Of a stretch of 7,018 nucleotides of DNA, positions 6,953 to 7,018 are shown piece by piece. A model generated the notes under the pieces. That model saw only the letters and a list, made by a program, of their open reading frames with translations. It was not told the DNA's origin and searched no databases. Origin of the DNA: Oscillospiraceae bacterium (GTDB taxonomy: Bacteria > Bacillota > Clostridia > Oscillospirales > Ruminococcaceae). Location of the stretch: the NCBI GenBank assembly GCA_019423445.1, contig JAHZBJ010000104.1, forward strand, positions 1 to 7,018, read 5' to 3'. Position numbers and translations under genes: made by a program. Position 1 is the first letter of the stretch. Each line of letters begins with the position of its first letter.

Positions 6953-6993
6953 AAATCAGCCACCCCGTACCGGTGGTAGGGGGTGTCTGATTT
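6953..6993 (+). terminator. Long imperfect hairpin after polC, possible transcription terminator
   Basis: An interrupted palindrome starts 20 bases after the polC stop. AAATCAG (6953-6959) pairs with CTGATTT (6987-6993), CACCCC (6961-6966) with GGGGTG (6980-6985), and TACC (6968-6971) with GGTA (6975-6978) around a GGT loop. Single mismatches (C/T and G/G) separate the three stems, giving 17 base pairs. The weak point is the tail: only TTT, itself part of the stem, is followed by GGCTGG, so there is no true T tract on the + strand. On the - strand the stem is followed by TTTTC. It may end the polC transcript with help, act in both directions, or protect the 3' end of the mRNA. Confidence 0.5.
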
Positions 6994-7018
6994 GGCTGGT
7001 TCGGCCCGTAAAATGAAG

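Noticed and set aside
7013..7018. ATG-AAG at the very end as the start of the next gene
   Set aside because: Only two codons are visible and no Shine-Dalgarno-like sequence precedes them.
1..7018. A novel defence, mobile or biosynthetic system, CRISPR array, tRNA or rRNA
   Set aside because: No direct repeats with spacers, transposase, integrase, attachment-like duplications or RNA gene signatures were seen. The window is almost fully occupied by four well-known housekeeping genes.

Overview
This window is a stretch of core bacterial chromosome from a Firmicute, most likely a GC-rich member of the Clostridia (Oscillospirales-like). The evidence is the gene order cdsA - rseP - ispG - polC, all on the + strand, and the presence of PolC, the Gram-positive type replicative polymerase. 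The genus assignment is inference; no species marker was recognised.

Layout: positions 1-208 hold the last 68 codons of cdsA (CDP-diacylglycerol synthase), whose start lies outside the window. Positions 209-366 are a gap of about 160 bases that is rich in potential RNA hairpins and contains one doubtful 49-codon ORF. Positions 367-1458 are rseP (site-2 metalloprotease), 1510-2559 ispG (an iron-sulfur enzyme of the MEP isoprenoid pathway) and 2595-6932 polC (DNA polymerase III alpha, 1445 residues). The last 86 bases contain a long imperfect hairpin that may end the transcript. Spacing between rseP, ispG and polC is short (51 and 35 bases) with no visible terminator or promoter, so they are probably cotranscribed.

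The genes link membrane lipid synthesis (cdsA), envelope proteolysis (rseP), isoprenoid precursor supply (ispG) and chromosome replication (polC). This is a common grouping in Clostridia and not a dedicated system. All three complete proteins carry their family catalytic residues and look functional.

No new defence, mobile or biosynthetic system is present. The points worth a second look are: (1) dxr, which usually sits between cdsA and rseP in this cluster, is absent and a short structured segment takes its place; (2) IspG has a strongly altered first barrel loop and a His-to-Gln change in an otherwise very conserved motif, with two extra cysteines; (3) rseP and polC both start with TTG, and the rseP start overlaps the stop of an upstream reading frame.
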